NCBI GenBank assembly: GCA_913062555.1
Contig: CAJXVU010000011.1
Coordinates: 1 to 64,000 of the forward strand
Direction: 5' to 3'
Length of the DNA: 64,000 nt
DNA from: an uncultured Bacteroidota bacterium
GTDB lineage: Bacteria > Bacteroidota > Bacteroidia > Flavobacteriales > Flavobacteriaceae
Shown: piece by piece, positions 17,688 to 26,703 of the stretch
Numbering within the stretch: position 1 is the stretch's first letter
How the letters are laid out: each line of letters begins with the position of its first letter
The notes under the pieces: generated by a model
The model's input: the letters and a program-made list of their open reading frames with translations, nothing else
What the model was told of the DNA's origin: nothing
Databases searched by the model: none
Position numbers and translations under genes: made by a program

Positions 17688-18254
17688 TTATTGGTTAACA
17701 CCAACCACGACGATGCTTTTTTCCATGCCCTTATAAGGGTTAAAATTGTAAGGTAAATAAGCCTTGGTATCAAAACCTATTTCTATGGTTTCTTCTATTT
17801 CTATTAATTCAATAGTAGACCAATCTAAATCGTATTTCCCTTTTAAAGCATTAAAGTTTTTTGGTAGATACTTAGACGTATCAAATCCTAATTCCACTTC
17901 TTCTTCTATTTCAATCAATTCGATTGTAGACCAATCCAAATCGTGCATTCCTTTTAAGGGATTAAAGTTTTCTGGTAAATATATTGAAGTATCAAAAGTC
18001 AATTCTACTGTCTCTTCTATTTCGATAATCTCAACATCATCGATTTCAAGAGCTTCAGTATTAGAATCATCTACATTGGTAAAAAGTAATTTTTCCAATT
18101 TGTATTGTTCACTACTCATTCTATTATTTAATGAGTCACAGTCTTTATATATTTTAGCCGATATATTCAATGTAAATAATACGCTAAGTAAAAAAGTCAA
18201 TAGGTATTTGCTATTCTTTTTTATGCCGGTTTTGTTTAGTTCAGTTGTTTTCAT
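17688..18254 (-). CDS. Secreted acidic 37-residue-repeat protein B
   Basis: A 188-residue paralogue of protein A from the tandem duplication, the same length and without gaps. It has a signal segment at ~18-33, a ~40-residue linker containing M-S-S-E-Q-Y-K-L-E-K-L, then three 37-residue repeats (75-188) ending I-V-V-V-G-V-N-Q. Replacements relative to A cluster in the N-terminal linker and repeat 1, whereas repeat 2 and flanking residues are nearly unchanged. This may reflect constraint or gene conversion. Function unknown; it is presumed exported to the periplasm or outside. Confidence 0.75.
   Translation of the reverse strand: MKTTELNKTGIKKNSKYLLTFLLSVLFTLNISAKIYKDCDSLNNRMSSEQYKLEKLLFTNVDDSNTEALEIDDVEIIEIEETVELTFDTSIYLPENFNPLKGMHDLDWSTIELIEIEEEVELGFDTSKYLPKNFNALKGKYDLDWSTIELIEIEETIEIGFDTKAYLPYNFNPYKGMEKSIVVVGVNQ
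17691..18032 (-). repeat. Three 111-bp coding repeats in protein B
   Basis: Same arrangement as 16654-16995, offset by 1037 bases. Confidence 0.8.
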
Positions 18255-18944
18255 TATTCCTGTAATTAAATTTGATTGATACTTAATAGACGACCATTAA
18301 TCACAAATGTTACAGTACTATGCTTTGCACAATAGTAAATTAACAAACTTTAACACACAAAGCACAGAGAACCAACTTCTAAAGGCAAATTCATATAGAA
18401 AAAGATAAGTTTAAACAGCTTATAATATGGAGAGTAACCTCGTGTTGAGCTTCATTTTTGATTCCAGAATCTCTCCATATTATGCCGAGACACCTCGTAC
18501 ATGAGTTTATCCTAAGCACTTCCTTTGTAAATTTTGCTTATAACCAAACATTGTTGAAGGGCTTAAAATGCCTTAGAGACTTTTTTTACACGCTGTCCTT
18601 CTATCTGAGCGAAATAAATTTTGCAAAACAAACCTATACCTAATATCTTTATAACATATCTGTTTTGCTAACCATACTATGAAAAAATATTTTAACGATT
18701 ATTCTGAAAGTATAATGCTTGACATTCAATGATTTAGAAACACTATCAGGACTACGCCAAAATGTTGTCGACAAAAGTTTAGAAAACACAAAATAGGGCG
18801 AATAAAAAGCACTGGAAGTTAGCTGTTTTATGAAAATCAAACGATTATTAACGTTGTTGGTCGAATTATTTGGTATTTCATCGGAAATGGCTTAGATTTA
18901 CGCTATCATTTAATATTTACTTTGAAGCCCCATTTCAAACTATC
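18255..18944. other. Gene-poor spacer before the hybrid kinase
   Basis: This 690-base region contains the duplicated upstream region of gene B (18255-18440) and hairpin element copy 4 (18408-18459). The remainder, ~18650-18944, has no recognised structure. Short ORFs here (for example 18458-18643) have no signal peptide or recognisable content, and I do not consider them genes. Confidence 0.55.
18408..18459 (+). repeat. Dispersed intergenic hairpin element, copy 4
   Basis: AGTTTAAACAGCTTATAATATGG matches copy 3 in most positions (shown here in pieces: AGTTTAAACAGC, then TTATAATATGG). The hairpin has decayed to AACCTC / GAGCTT before a five-T run. Confidence 0.45.
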
Positions 18945-21035
18945 ATGACTAACTTTGATCGCATAAATAAAAAGGGACTAATGATTCCCACAGTTGCTTT
19001 TGTTTTGCTTCTGATTCTTACTTTAACCATATGGAATGAATTAAGAACATCTCATAAGCAACAAATAAAAGAGAATCTGGTGCAAACTGGAAAATCAACC
19101 TCTCATAAATTTCAGTCCATTCTCAATCACGACATAGAAGGATTAGAAAACCTTAAAATGAGATTAGAATTTACAGACGGAAACCATTTTCAATTTTGGG
19201 AAAGAGATGCACGATTACTACTTGATCAAAACCCTTCTTTTCATTTTATTGAATGGATTGATTCCTCGATGATAATAAGAAACATTGTCCCATTAAAAGA
19301 AAATATACAAGCCCTTAATTTAGATATTTCAAAAGTAGAATACCGTAAAAAAGAATGGATTGAGCATACTCAAGATAGTGTTACGAATATAACGCCATGG
19401 TCCAAAATGACACAAGGGGGGCATGCCTTTTTAATTGACGTCCCTGTATATTTTGAAAACAAATTTCAAGGAACAATCACGGCAGGTATGGATTTCACAA
19501 ACCATCTTAACAATTTCGCAGAGGATTTGGATAAGTATGAGATAGAAATGAGAGATTACCAGGGCACACTTTTTTATGCCTTTAATACACAAGACGAAGC
19601 CAATAAAACCAACGAGTATGTTTATGAAGAATCCATTTTGATCGATGCCCTTCATTTAAAATACTGGAGCTTTAAAATCTACCCCACCAAAACACTTTTT
19701 TTAACAGATCGGTCTATTTTTATAAACTATTTTTTAGTGGCAGGTATCTTATTATCAATGTTAATAGGTTCACTTATTTATTTTTACCTAAGGGCAAAGG
19801 ATGAAGTTTTAAGAACAAATGATTTCAATAAAGCCTTAATAAAATCGAATCAAGATTTAAACACCGAGCAAGAAAGAGCAGAGAAAGCTTCTAAAGCAAA
19901 AACTGAATTCTTAGCAAATATGAGTCATGAAATTAGGACGCCACTTCATGCCATTTTAGGATTTGTTCAAATTTTAAAGGACAGTCAATTAAACAAAACT
20001 GACATGGGACATATTGCCCTGTTACATAAGTCGTCAAAGAGCCTTCTGTCTATTGTAAATGATATTTTAATAATAGACAAAATAGAATCAGGTAATATTA
20101 AATTAGAAGAAGTACACTTCAATCCATCAGAAGAAATCAAAGGATTAATAGACACTTATAGGCATCTGTTTTCTGATAAAAACCTTTATTTAAAATCTGA
20201 ATTTAAAACCCCTTTTGGCTTAAATGTTATAGGTGATCAAAATAAATTGGCACAAATTGTCACTAACATCATTAAAAATGCCTCAAAATTCACATTTAAA
20301 GGAGGGGTATTTATCACTTATATTGAGGAACTTATTGGCAATCAATTAAAAGTAAAAATAACTTTTGAAGATACCGGAATAGGCATCCCAGAAAATAAGA
20401 TGAATACTGTTTTTAACCGGTTTGCCCAAATAGACAGTAGTTTTAAAAAGCAACATGAAGGCAGTGGACTCGGTTTAGCCATTAGTAAAGATCTTGCATC
20501 AAAATTAGGCGGCTCAATAACGGTTAACAGCACGGTAAACCAAGGTGCTACATTTGAAGTTTCGGTACTATTTGAAGTATTAGAAACTCACCAAAATCTC
20601 AATATTGAAGAAACTTACAAAAACCTCGATCTCTCTCATTTAAAAACCTTGATTGTAGATGATAATAAAATAAACATTGCCATCCTCAAAAAGATTCTAG
20701 AGAATGTTAATATAGAAGTTGACATTGCCTTTAACGGTAAGGTTGCGGTTGAAAAAGTCAAAACTAAAAATTACAACATGGTCTTTATGGACATCCACAT
20801 GCCAGAAATGGACGGTTTTGAAGCAACCCAACTAATTAGAAAATTTAATACAGATCTCAAGGTCTTTGGCTTATCGGCTAACGTAACTTCAGAAGCTATG
20901 GATAAAGCTCTTGATAGTGGAATGAACAATTATTTAACCAAACCATTCACAAAAGAACAACTTTACAATCTTATATTGATCACTTTGGAATATAATGAAT
21001 TAAAGGGCGAAACTTTTTCTACAAATGAAATCTGA
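18945..21035 (+). CDS. Hybrid sensor histidine kinase with receiver domain
   Basis: A 696-residue protein. It has two transmembrane helices (about 12-29 and 260-281) enclosing a ~230-residue periplasmic CHASE-like sensor region. A HisKA domain follows with phospho-acceptor His328 (N-M-S-H-E-I-R-T-P), then an HATPase domain with N-I-I-K-N-A-S, D-T-G-I-G-I and G-S-G-L-G-L. A C-terminal receiver domain has V-D-D-N and phospho-acceptor Asp616 in F-M-D-I-H-M-P. There is no output DNA-binding domain, so phosphate must pass to an unlinked partner. No response regulator or Hpt gene is adjacent. I chose ATG 18945 over an in-frame TTG at 18870, which adds a poorly supported extension. Confidence 0.9.
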   Translation: MTNFDRINKKGLMIPTVAFVLLLILTLTIWNELRTSHKQQIKENLVQTGKSTSHKFQSILNHDIEGLENLKMRLEFTDGNHFQFWERDARLLLDQNPSFHFIEWIDSSMIIRNIVPLKENIQALNLDISKVEYRKKEWIEHTQDSVTNITPWSKMTQGGHAFLIDVPVYFENKFQGTITAGMDFTNHLNNFAEDLDKYEIEMRDYQGTLFYAFNTQDEANKTNEYVYEESILIDALHLKYWSFKIYPTKTLFLTDRSIFINYFLVAGILLSMLIGSLIYFYLRAKDEVLRTNDFNKALIKSNQDLNTEQERAEKASKAKTEFLANMSHEIRTPLHAILGFVQILKDSQLNKTDMGHIALLHKSSKSLLSIVNDILIIDKIESGNIKLEEVHFNPSEEIKGLIDTYRHLFSDKNLYLKSEFKTPFGLNVIGDQNKLAQIVTNIIKNASKFTFKGGVFITYIEELIGNQLKVKITFEDTGIGIPENKMNTVFNRFAQIDSSFKKQHEGSGLGLAISKDLASKLGGSITVNSTVNQGATFEVSVLFEVLETHQNLNIEETYKNLDLSHLKTLIVDDNKINIAILKKILENVNIEVDIAFNGKVAVEKVKTKNYNMVFMDIHMPEMDGFEATQLIRKFNTDLKVFGLSANVTSEAMDKALDSGMNNYLTKPFTKEQLYNLILITLEYNELKGETFSTNEI

Positions 21036-21509
21036 TCGGTACATCTTTGCCAATATTGAGCGAGCTGATAATATCGTTTAAACAATATCTCCAAACCTGA
21101 AGCGAATTTAATTATTGAAGTGGTTAAATCATATATCCCATAATTCCTGCGTTTGCCTAAATGGAACACCAAAGAGACCTGAGCTTCATCATTCTTAAAA
21201 GGAATCTAATTGCGAAACTCCTTATTTAAAGCACCTTAGCCTCCACAAAAATTACTACATTAAAATTTATTAGATTAGCGGTCTATAACTAATTGAAATA
21301 TATCCAAATTTGGAAATAATCACGCTAACAAACAGATCCAATTAATAGTAATAAATAATGAAATTATGAGTTAATCTATTGAAGAGGAATATTATCTCTC
21401 TTATATAGAAAATCCAGAGATATGGTCTGCTCTCGGTTCTCATTTCGAAACATTAAAAAAACTTGGAAACCACACATTAACACAATTAACACAAGGATAA
21501 TTACACTTT
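21036..21509. other. Spacer with a partial repeat and a broken small ORF
   Basis: Bases 21091-21129 resemble the sequence that precedes hairpin element copies 1 and 2 (3447-3487). Near the end, 21366-21500 is a 45-codon frame interrupted at codon 3. The remaining sequence shows no recognisable structure. Confidence 0.45.
21366..21500 (+). pseudogene. Small ORF interrupted by a stop at codon 3
   Basis: The frame reads ATG AGT TAA, then 41 sense codons (S-I-E-E-E-Y-Y-L-S-Y-I-E-N-P, E-I-W-S-A-L-G-S-H-F) and TAA at 21498-21500. The desaturase ATG follows 10 bases later. The residue composition looks protein-like. It could be a small gene inactivated by one change, or a two-codon upstream ORF in the leader of the next gene. 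I do not recognise the peptide. Confidence 0.3.
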
Positions 21510-22523
21510 ATGAAAGAGAACCCTTTAACTATGGAAATGCTGTTAGATCAGCTCATAAACCTCAACTTTATTGAGCTTGCCGCTATCCCAATGATTCTTC
21601 TTGTTTTATTGGAATGGATCCTTACTATTGTTAAAAAAAAAGAATATTATGACGGTCTAGACACGCTATCTGCTACCTTTATTGGTCTTGTAAACGTTGG
21701 TATTTCGGCTGTTTTAAAAATAGGGATTTATGGGATTATTCTATTCTTTTATAATGCTGTTCCTTGGAGCATCCCTAGAGAATGGTGGGCTTATATTCTT
21801 TGTATTATTTCAATTGATTTTTGTAGATACTGGTCACATAGATTAACGCATGTTAATCGCTTTTGGTGGGCAACTCATGTTACCCATCACAATTCAGAAA
21901 AATACAACTGGTCTGTATCTTTCAGATTAGGCTGGACCCAACACATTAAAATCATATTCTTTATTCCTGTTGCATTAATGGGTTTTGACCCTATTCTTTT
22001 TTTTATATGTCATCAAGTTGAAGTACTTTATCAGTTTTGGATTCATACTGAATATATCAGAAAACTACCTGCTCCAATTGAATATATTTTTACGACGCCT
22101 TCACATCACAGAGTTCATCATTCAAGAAATACTAAATATCTTGACAAGAATTTTGGTTCGACCTTTATCATTTGGGATAGATTATTTGGAACCTTTCAAG
22201 AGGAGGAAGAACAAGCCGATTATGGGATAACCAAACCAATCAATTCATATAACCCCATTACCTTGAATTTTCACGAATGGAAGGATATGATGTTTGATGT
22301 CATTAAAAGTAGGTCATTAAAAGAGGCCTATGCAATGATGTTTACAAGTCCCGCTAAATTAGAAACTGTTAAGGCTGAATTCAATTATTTGTATCTAAAG
22401 AAATCTGAACAATTAAATAAGGAAGAGGTTAATTCCATTATAATTAATAAGGTCGAAAAAGTAGAACCAATAATCGTTGAAAACTTACAAGAAAACAAAA
22501 AACTAGTAACCACAAAACACTAA
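21510..22523 (+). CDS. Sterol desaturase / fatty acid hydroxylase family protein
   Basis: A 337-residue integral membrane di-iron enzyme. Hydrophobic segments occupy residues ~20-40, 60-85, 95-115 and 150-175. The histidine clusters HRLTH, HVTHH, HTEYI and HHRVHH are all present. The family uses O2 and electrons to hydroxylate or desaturate lipid chains, and in bacteria also acts on carotenoids or ether and ornithine lipids. The ~75-residue C-terminal tail is charged and lysine/glutamate rich, with a possible coiled coil. The substrate is unknown. Confidence 0.87.
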   Translation: MKENPLTMEMLLDQLINLNFIELAAIPMILLVLLEWILTIVKKKEYYDGLDTLSATFIGLVNVGISAVLKIGIYGIILFFYNAVPWSIPREWWAYILCIISIDFCRYWSHRLTHVNRFWWATHVTHHNSEKYNWSVSFRLGWTQHIKIIFFIPVALMGFDPILFFICHQVEVLYQFWIHTEYIRKLPAPIEYIFTTPSHHRVHHSRNTKYLDKNFGSTFIIWDRLFGTFQEEEEQADYGITKPINSYNPITLNFHEWKDMMFDVIKSRSLKEAYAMMFTSPAKLETVKAEFNYLYLKKSEQLNKEEVNSIIINKVEKVEPIIVENLQENKKLVTTKH

Positions 22524-22683
22524 GCTTAATAATAGAACATTAAGAAGTCCAGTAAGGTCTCCCTCTCATTTTGTGTAGTTTACATAGCATGCGGCTCTAA
22601 TTTACATAAGCTATATTTCAATTAATTGATATTTATTCACTATCTTAATACGAAGTCAATTTAACCCATTAAAATCATAAAAA

Positions 22684-23178
22684 ATGATTTTAACAGCTAT
22701 TAAACCAACCATAAACAAGGTAATAAGAGTTTTGTTTATAGGGCTTTTAGTGTTTTCTCAAACGCTATATAGTCAAGATATGAATGAAAATTTAGTGAGT
22801 TTTCATGAAAACTGGACAGAATTCGATGTTTATGAAGGTGGTTTAAAAGGCGTCAGAATTCATACCAAATTCACTGTTTACAATTTAAAAGGAATTTCTA
22901 GCAAACTTGCCATAGCAATAGAATATCAAACAGGAGAAAAGATTTATGCCATCAATAGTAATTATAAAAGCACCAACGGACAATTGACAATATATAAGAC
23001 ACTTAACCTTAATTATGATTCGTCATTATTTAACGATGTTTCTCTTTTTTTACCATATAAAGAGATGAATTTAGGTTATGGTAAGCATGACATACGGTTT
23101 CATGTTGATTTGCTGTATGGAAATAATTCTGAAAACAATATCCATATGAACTATTACAATTGGAATTACACTGAATAA
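22684..23178 (+). CDS. Secreted single-domain beta-rich protein
   Basis: A 164-residue exported protein (signal peptide ending ...LYSQ at about residue 31). The mature part contains F-D-V-Y-E-G-G-L-K-G-V-R-I-H, F-T-V-Y-N-L-K and F-L-P-Y-K-E-M-N-L-G-Y-G. From memory this resembles a beta-rich domain attached to caspase-like or TPR proteins in many Bacteroidota, here standing alone. That family link is low confidence. It is unlikely to be an enzyme; a binding role is a guess. Confidence 0.6.
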   Translation: MILTAIKPTINKVIRVLFIGLLVFSQTLYSQDMNENLVSFHENWTEFDVYEGGLKGVRIHTKFTVYNLKGISSKLAIAIEYQTGEKIYAINSNYKSTNGQLTIYKTLNLNYDSSLFNDVSLFLPYKEMNLGYGKHDIRFHVDLLYGNNSENNIHMNYYNWNYTE

Positions 23179-23311
23179 AATATACTATTGAGCACATCTC
23201 CTACCCTTTGTCCTATACTTCCCAATAAATTTACTCACCATTATTCTTCAAAATCAAAATGAAAAAAGTGTAACAATTGCCTGAATTTCATATCATTAAT
23301 AAAAACGATTG

Positions 23312-24169
23312 ATGAAAAAATTTATTAGTGAATCTCCTGTTTGGTCATTTTTAATAATAAACTATTTAATTTCATGGTCCTTTTTATATCCTAGCTATCA
23401 ACTCATTCTAAAAAATGATGGCATAACACCACTTGCTTTTATTGGAATTATTGGCGCATACGGTCCAACAATTTCAGCAATTATAGTTCAATATATTTTA
23501 GATAAGAAAAAACTGAAAGCCTTATTAAAACGTTTTATAAAAGTAAAATCCAATCTAAAACTCATTTTATTTGTCATTATTATCCCTGTCTTATTTTATG
23601 CACTAGCCTATCTATTTTCAATACTTCTATTCGAGGGCGATTTAAGTTTTAATTGGATCTTGGGAATCACCAATATGCCATTATGGTTTTTAGCAGCTTT
23701 ACCTTTTGGCCCTCTCGGTGAAGAATTAGGATGGCGCGGTTTTATGTTACCTAAACTATTGGAAAAACATTCAGTACTAAAAAGCACCGTTTTGGTTGGA
23801 TTGGCCTGGGGTGTTTGGCATTTTGCTTCATTTACATTTCCTGGCGCTGCTATACCAAGTTTTTTTAAGGTTTCAGCCGGGACAATTTTACTCTACTTCA
23901 TGAATACCATTGCTTTAAGCTTCGTCTTCACCTACGTCTATATTAAAACCAATGGCAGCGTGTTTTATGCCATTCTCCTTCACGCATTTTTTAATGCTGC
24001 CGCTAATATTGTTCTAGACTTCTTTGGTGAAACTGATAATTTTCCAATATTAGTATCTGCTTATATTATAAACATAATCTTGGCCGTTTTATGTGGATAC
24101 CTTCTTGTTAACAAAACAAAGGGTAGCATTCCTTTTGTATATCATAGTCTAAACAATTCCAAATTATAA
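23312..24169 (+). CDS. CPBP-family intramembrane protease
   Basis: A 285-residue polytopic protein with ~8 hydrophobic segments. The CPBP motifs are G-P-L-G-E-E-L-G-W-R-G (EExxxR), W-G-V-W-H-F (His) and L-H-A-F-F-N-A-A (His). It belongs to the larger 'type II CAAX endopeptidase' branch and differs from the shorter CPBP at 1765-2445. ATG 23312 is preferred over the TTG three bases earlier. Substrate unknown. Confidence 0.87.
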   Translation: MKKFISESPVWSFLIINYLISWSFLYPSYQLILKNDGITPLAFIGIIGAYGPTISAIIVQYILDKKKLKALLKRFIKVKSNLKLILFVIIIPVLFYALAYLFSILLFEGDLSFNWILGITNMPLWFLAALPFGPLGEELGWRGFMLPKLLEKHSVLKSTVLVGLAWGVWHFASFTFPGAAIPSFFKVSAGTILLYFMNTIALSFVFTYVYIKTNGSVFYAILLHAFFNAAANIVLDFFGETDNFPILVSAYIINIILAVLCGYLLVNKTKGSIPFVYHSLNNSKL

Positions 24170-24333
24170 AAACAATATAGTGCAAGTTTTAATTGCTGAT
24201 TTTTAATCCCTTTTTTTGTTCCTGATCTTTCAGATATAGTATAAATTCATTAGTTTAGAGGAGCAATAATGTTTATGCTATGCAAGTCTATTTCCAATTG
24301 TTCTTATTCCCTTTTAATTAAAAACCATTTACA

Positions 24334-24780
24334 ATGAACACACCTTTTAAACTACTCTTTTCACTTTCCCTCCTTTTATTGAGCTGTAACACACAAGAAT
24401 CAAAGAATAATGTCGAAAAATGGAAGGTCGAAGTGACTCAAGTTGAGCTCGATTTTAACGATTTGGCTCAAAAAATAGGGCTTGCAGATGCGTTCTATGA
24501 ATACGCAGCAAATGATGGGGTGATTAGAAAAAGTGGGAAATTAGTTGAAGGCAAACTTGCCATACAACAATGGATTAAAAATGATGTCAGACCAAATGAA
24601 ACCCTCACTTGGAAACCTACTTTTGTAGACGTGAGTCAATCGGGGGATTTAGCTTATACTTATGGTGATGCCACTTTTACTTTTATAGACTCCTTAGGAA
24701 ACAAGAAATCTAGGACCAGTGTTTATCATACGGTTTGGAAAAGACAAACAGATGGTCAGTGGAAATTTGTATGGGATTAA
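24334..24780 (+). CDS. SnoaL/DUF4440-like (NTF2-fold) lipoprotein
   Basis: A 148-residue lipoprotein (lipobox L-L-L-L-S-C, Cys18). The mature part matches the NTF2-like/DUF4440 pattern: an N-terminal helix pair (D-L-A-Q-K-I-G-L-A-D-A-F-Y-E-Y-A), G-D-L-A-Y-T-Y-G-D-A and the closing strand Y-H-T-V-W-K-R, D-G-Q-W-K-F-V-W-D. Such domains bind small molecules or act as minor enzymes. There is no clear operon partner. Confidence 0.78.
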   Translation: MNTPFKLLFSLSLLLLSCNTQESKNNVEKWKVEVTQVELDFNDLAQKIGLADAFYEYAANDGVIRKSGKLVEGKLAIQQWIKNDVRPNETLTWKPTFVDVSQSGDLAYTYGDATFTFIDSLGNKKSRTSVYHTVWKRQTDGQWKFVWD

Positions 24781-25093
24781 AATGATAAATTAGTAATGCA
24801 TAAATTATAGCCAATAATAGTTTAAAAGGATGTGTTTGTTATTTCCAAAAATGATACATCCCTAAGGATTTAACTTCGAGCCGCGGTGCTCACCAACAAG
24901 ACAACGAGTATTTTCTTCCGATTAACAGATTTTCCTTTAAATAAACTTTCCGAGTATTAGAAATATCGTCTTTACACTATTTTCGCGCTTTCATCATTTA
25001 TATGTAATGTAAAAACTACAATTAATAGATAAAAGTAATATTTTATTTACAATACACCTAAATTCCCAAATTCAAAAAAAGTCAATACCTATT
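24781..25093. other. Spacer without recognised features
   Basis: About 313 bases of AT-rich DNA. Only a weak imperfect inverted repeat (GGATGT...ACATCC near 24828-24870) is visible. I see no RNA gene or promoter I would defend. Confidence 0.4.
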
Positions 25094-25279
25094 ATGAATA
25101 TAAAAAAAATAATTCGCAAAATATTCGGCCCTAATTTTCTGCCATTTTATCTGATAACAATATTTGTGATTTACCGGTTTTCAAAGCAATTAATTGATAA
25201 TACCTATTTATTAATTGGCTATTTCATATTCTCATTGCTTATACTTTTAGTGCTCCATGAAATGGAGAAGAAGCAATAA
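25094..25279 (+). CDS. Small two-helix membrane protein (tentative)
   Basis: A 61-residue ORF with a basic head (M-N-I-K-K-I-I-R-K-I) and two hydrophobic helices (about 15-30 and 37-55), ending M-E-K-K-Q. The composition is typical of real small membrane proteins, but there is no family match from memory and the flanking spacers are long. It may be real; treat as tentative. Confidence 0.4.
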   Translation: MNIKKIIRKIFGPNFLPFYLITIFVIYRFSKQLIDNTYLLIGYFIFSLLILLVLHEMEKKQ

Positions 25280-25449
25280 AAACACGCCACTTTTATTAAT
25301 AATATCAACGCTTCTTTAAGCCGCTAGTATCTTGAAACGCCTTCCAAGTCCTAATTGTAAATCTTAGGTAAATATGTGTATATTTAAACTTTAAATCTTG
25401 CTTAAAAAGTTTTAAGCAATGCTATATACACCACTAAACGCTATAAAAC

Positions 25450-26703
25450 ATGAGTCACCAATCTGCTCCCAAACGTCATTACCATATTGTATTATTGGTA
25501 ATGCTGGTCTTTTTTGTCATTTCATTTATTACTAATATTCTCAATTCAATTATTGTCGATGTCAAAGAGAGTTTTGATTTAAGTCTTGCCATGACGGGTC
25601 TTTTACCATTTTCATTTTTTATCGCTTATGGGGTCATGTCCATTCCAGCAGGATTCTTATCTGAAAAATATGGCAATAAAGCACTCCTTACTTTCTCGTT
25701 TGTATTAATGACTCTGGCGGCAATAGTCTTTGTACTTGCTCCAAGTTACGTGGTTTTTAGTTTTACCCTGTTTACGCTGGGAAGCTGTATGGCCATTTTA
25801 CAAGTTATTATAAATCCCATGTTACGCATTGCTGGAGGAGAAGAACATTTTGCTTTCAATTCTGTAGCAGCACAATTGGTTTTTGGAGCCGCTTCTTTTG
25901 CTAGTCCGCATTTGTATAAATACTTAGTCGATGATAGCTCTTCTGAAAACTTAGCCGCTTATTTAAGAAGTTTTGTTCCCGAAAATTTACCTTGGGCGTC
26001 ATTATATGTTGTTTTTGCTGTACTTTCATTTCTATTATTAATCATAGTTTTAATTACCAAATACCCTAAATTCGAAAAAGCCGAAGACGAAAAATCTGGT
26101 GATTCAAGTTCTTATTTAGATTTACTCAAAAACAAATACACGCTCCTGTTTTTTATTGGCATTTTTTGTTATGTAGGTATAGAACAAGGAATTGGCAATT
26201 GGATTTCTCAATTTTTATCAGAATATCACCAAATAGACCCACAAACTGGAGGGGCTAATACGGTGGCTTATTTCTGGGCCATGTTAACTTTTGGCTGTCT
26301 GCTAGGTCTAGTATTATTAAAAGTAATGGATAGCCGTAAATTACTAATTGCAGCCACGATCGCCACTATTGGTTGTTTGATATTGGCCCTTACAAGCTCG
26401 GCGCAAATAGCTTTAGTTGCTTTTCCTTTATTAGGCTTTTGTATTTCGGTAATGTGGTCTATTATTTTCTCATTAGCACTTAACTCTGTGAAAGCACACC
26501 ATGGCTCCTTATCTGGAATACTGTGTACTGGAATCGCTGGCGGTGCAATTATGCCATTAATAGTTGGTCTTATTGGAGGGGCCACATCACTAAAAACAGG
26601 CATGTTCTTTTTAATACTGCCTTTAATTTTTATTCTATCTATTGGGTTTTGGGCGAAACCTTTAATTACGAACAAAACCATAGGTTCAAAAAAAGACAGT
26701 TAA
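25450..26703 (+). CDS. FHS-type sugar MFS transporter (FucP/GluP-like)
   Basis: A 417-residue, 12-helix transporter. The N-terminal half fits the fucose-glucose/galactose-H+ symporter group (Y-G-V-M-S-I-P-A-G, followed by the loop L-S-E-K-Y-G-N-K). The stop TAA overlaps the ATG of the next gene by one base (TAATG). Since the downstream gene is a ROK sugar kinase, the pair should import and phosphorylate a hexose or amino sugar. The sugar cannot be identified from sequence alone. Confidence 0.88.
   Translation: MSHQSAPKRHYHIVLLVMLVFFVISFITNILNSIIVDVKESFDLSLAMTGLLPFSFFIAYGVMSIPAGFLSEKYGNKALLTFSFVLMTLAAIVFVLAPSYVVFSFTLFTLGSCMAILQVIINPMLRIAGGEEHFAFNSVAAQLVFGAASFASPHLYKYLVDDSSSENLAAYLRSFVPENLPWASLYVVFAVLSFLLLIIVLITKYPKFEKAEDEKSGDSSSYLDLLKNKYTLLFFIGIFCYVGIEQGIGNWISQFLSEYHQIDPQTGGANTVAYFWAMLTFGCLLGLVLLKVMDSRKLLIAATIATIGCLILALTSSAQIALVAFPLLGFCISVMWSIIFSLALNSVKAHHGSLSGILCTGIAGGAIMPLIVGLIGGATSLKTGMFFLILPLIFILSIGFWAKPLITNKTIGSKKDS

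Larger units (their letters stand above)
17632..18650. repeat. Tandem duplication unit 2 (~1.02 kb)
   Basis: Second copy of the unit at 16595-17631 in the same orientation. The upstream part (18255-18440) is nearly the same as 17218-17400. The distal part (18460-18650) is more diverged, with small insertions and deletions. Confidence 0.7.

Noticed and set aside
16727-18279. Two 171-residue plus-strand ORFs antisense to repeat proteins A and B
   Set aside because: They are full-length antisense shadows of the real repeat genes, produced by codon bias in the repeats; the sense strand has the signal peptide and the clear 37-residue periodicity.
18458-18643. 61-codon ORF in the spacer after the duplicated gene
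   Set aside because: It lies in the decayed half of the duplicated unit; the corresponding region of unit 1 has no such ORF, and the peptide has no recognisable content.
1765-24169. The two CPBP proteases considered as part of a bacteriocin system
   Set aside because: No bacteriocin precursor, immunity gene or ABC exporter lies near either gene.
24828-24910. GC-richer patch with a weak inverted repeat, considered as an RNA gene
   Set aside because: The stem is short and imperfect, and no tRNA-like arms or terminator follow.
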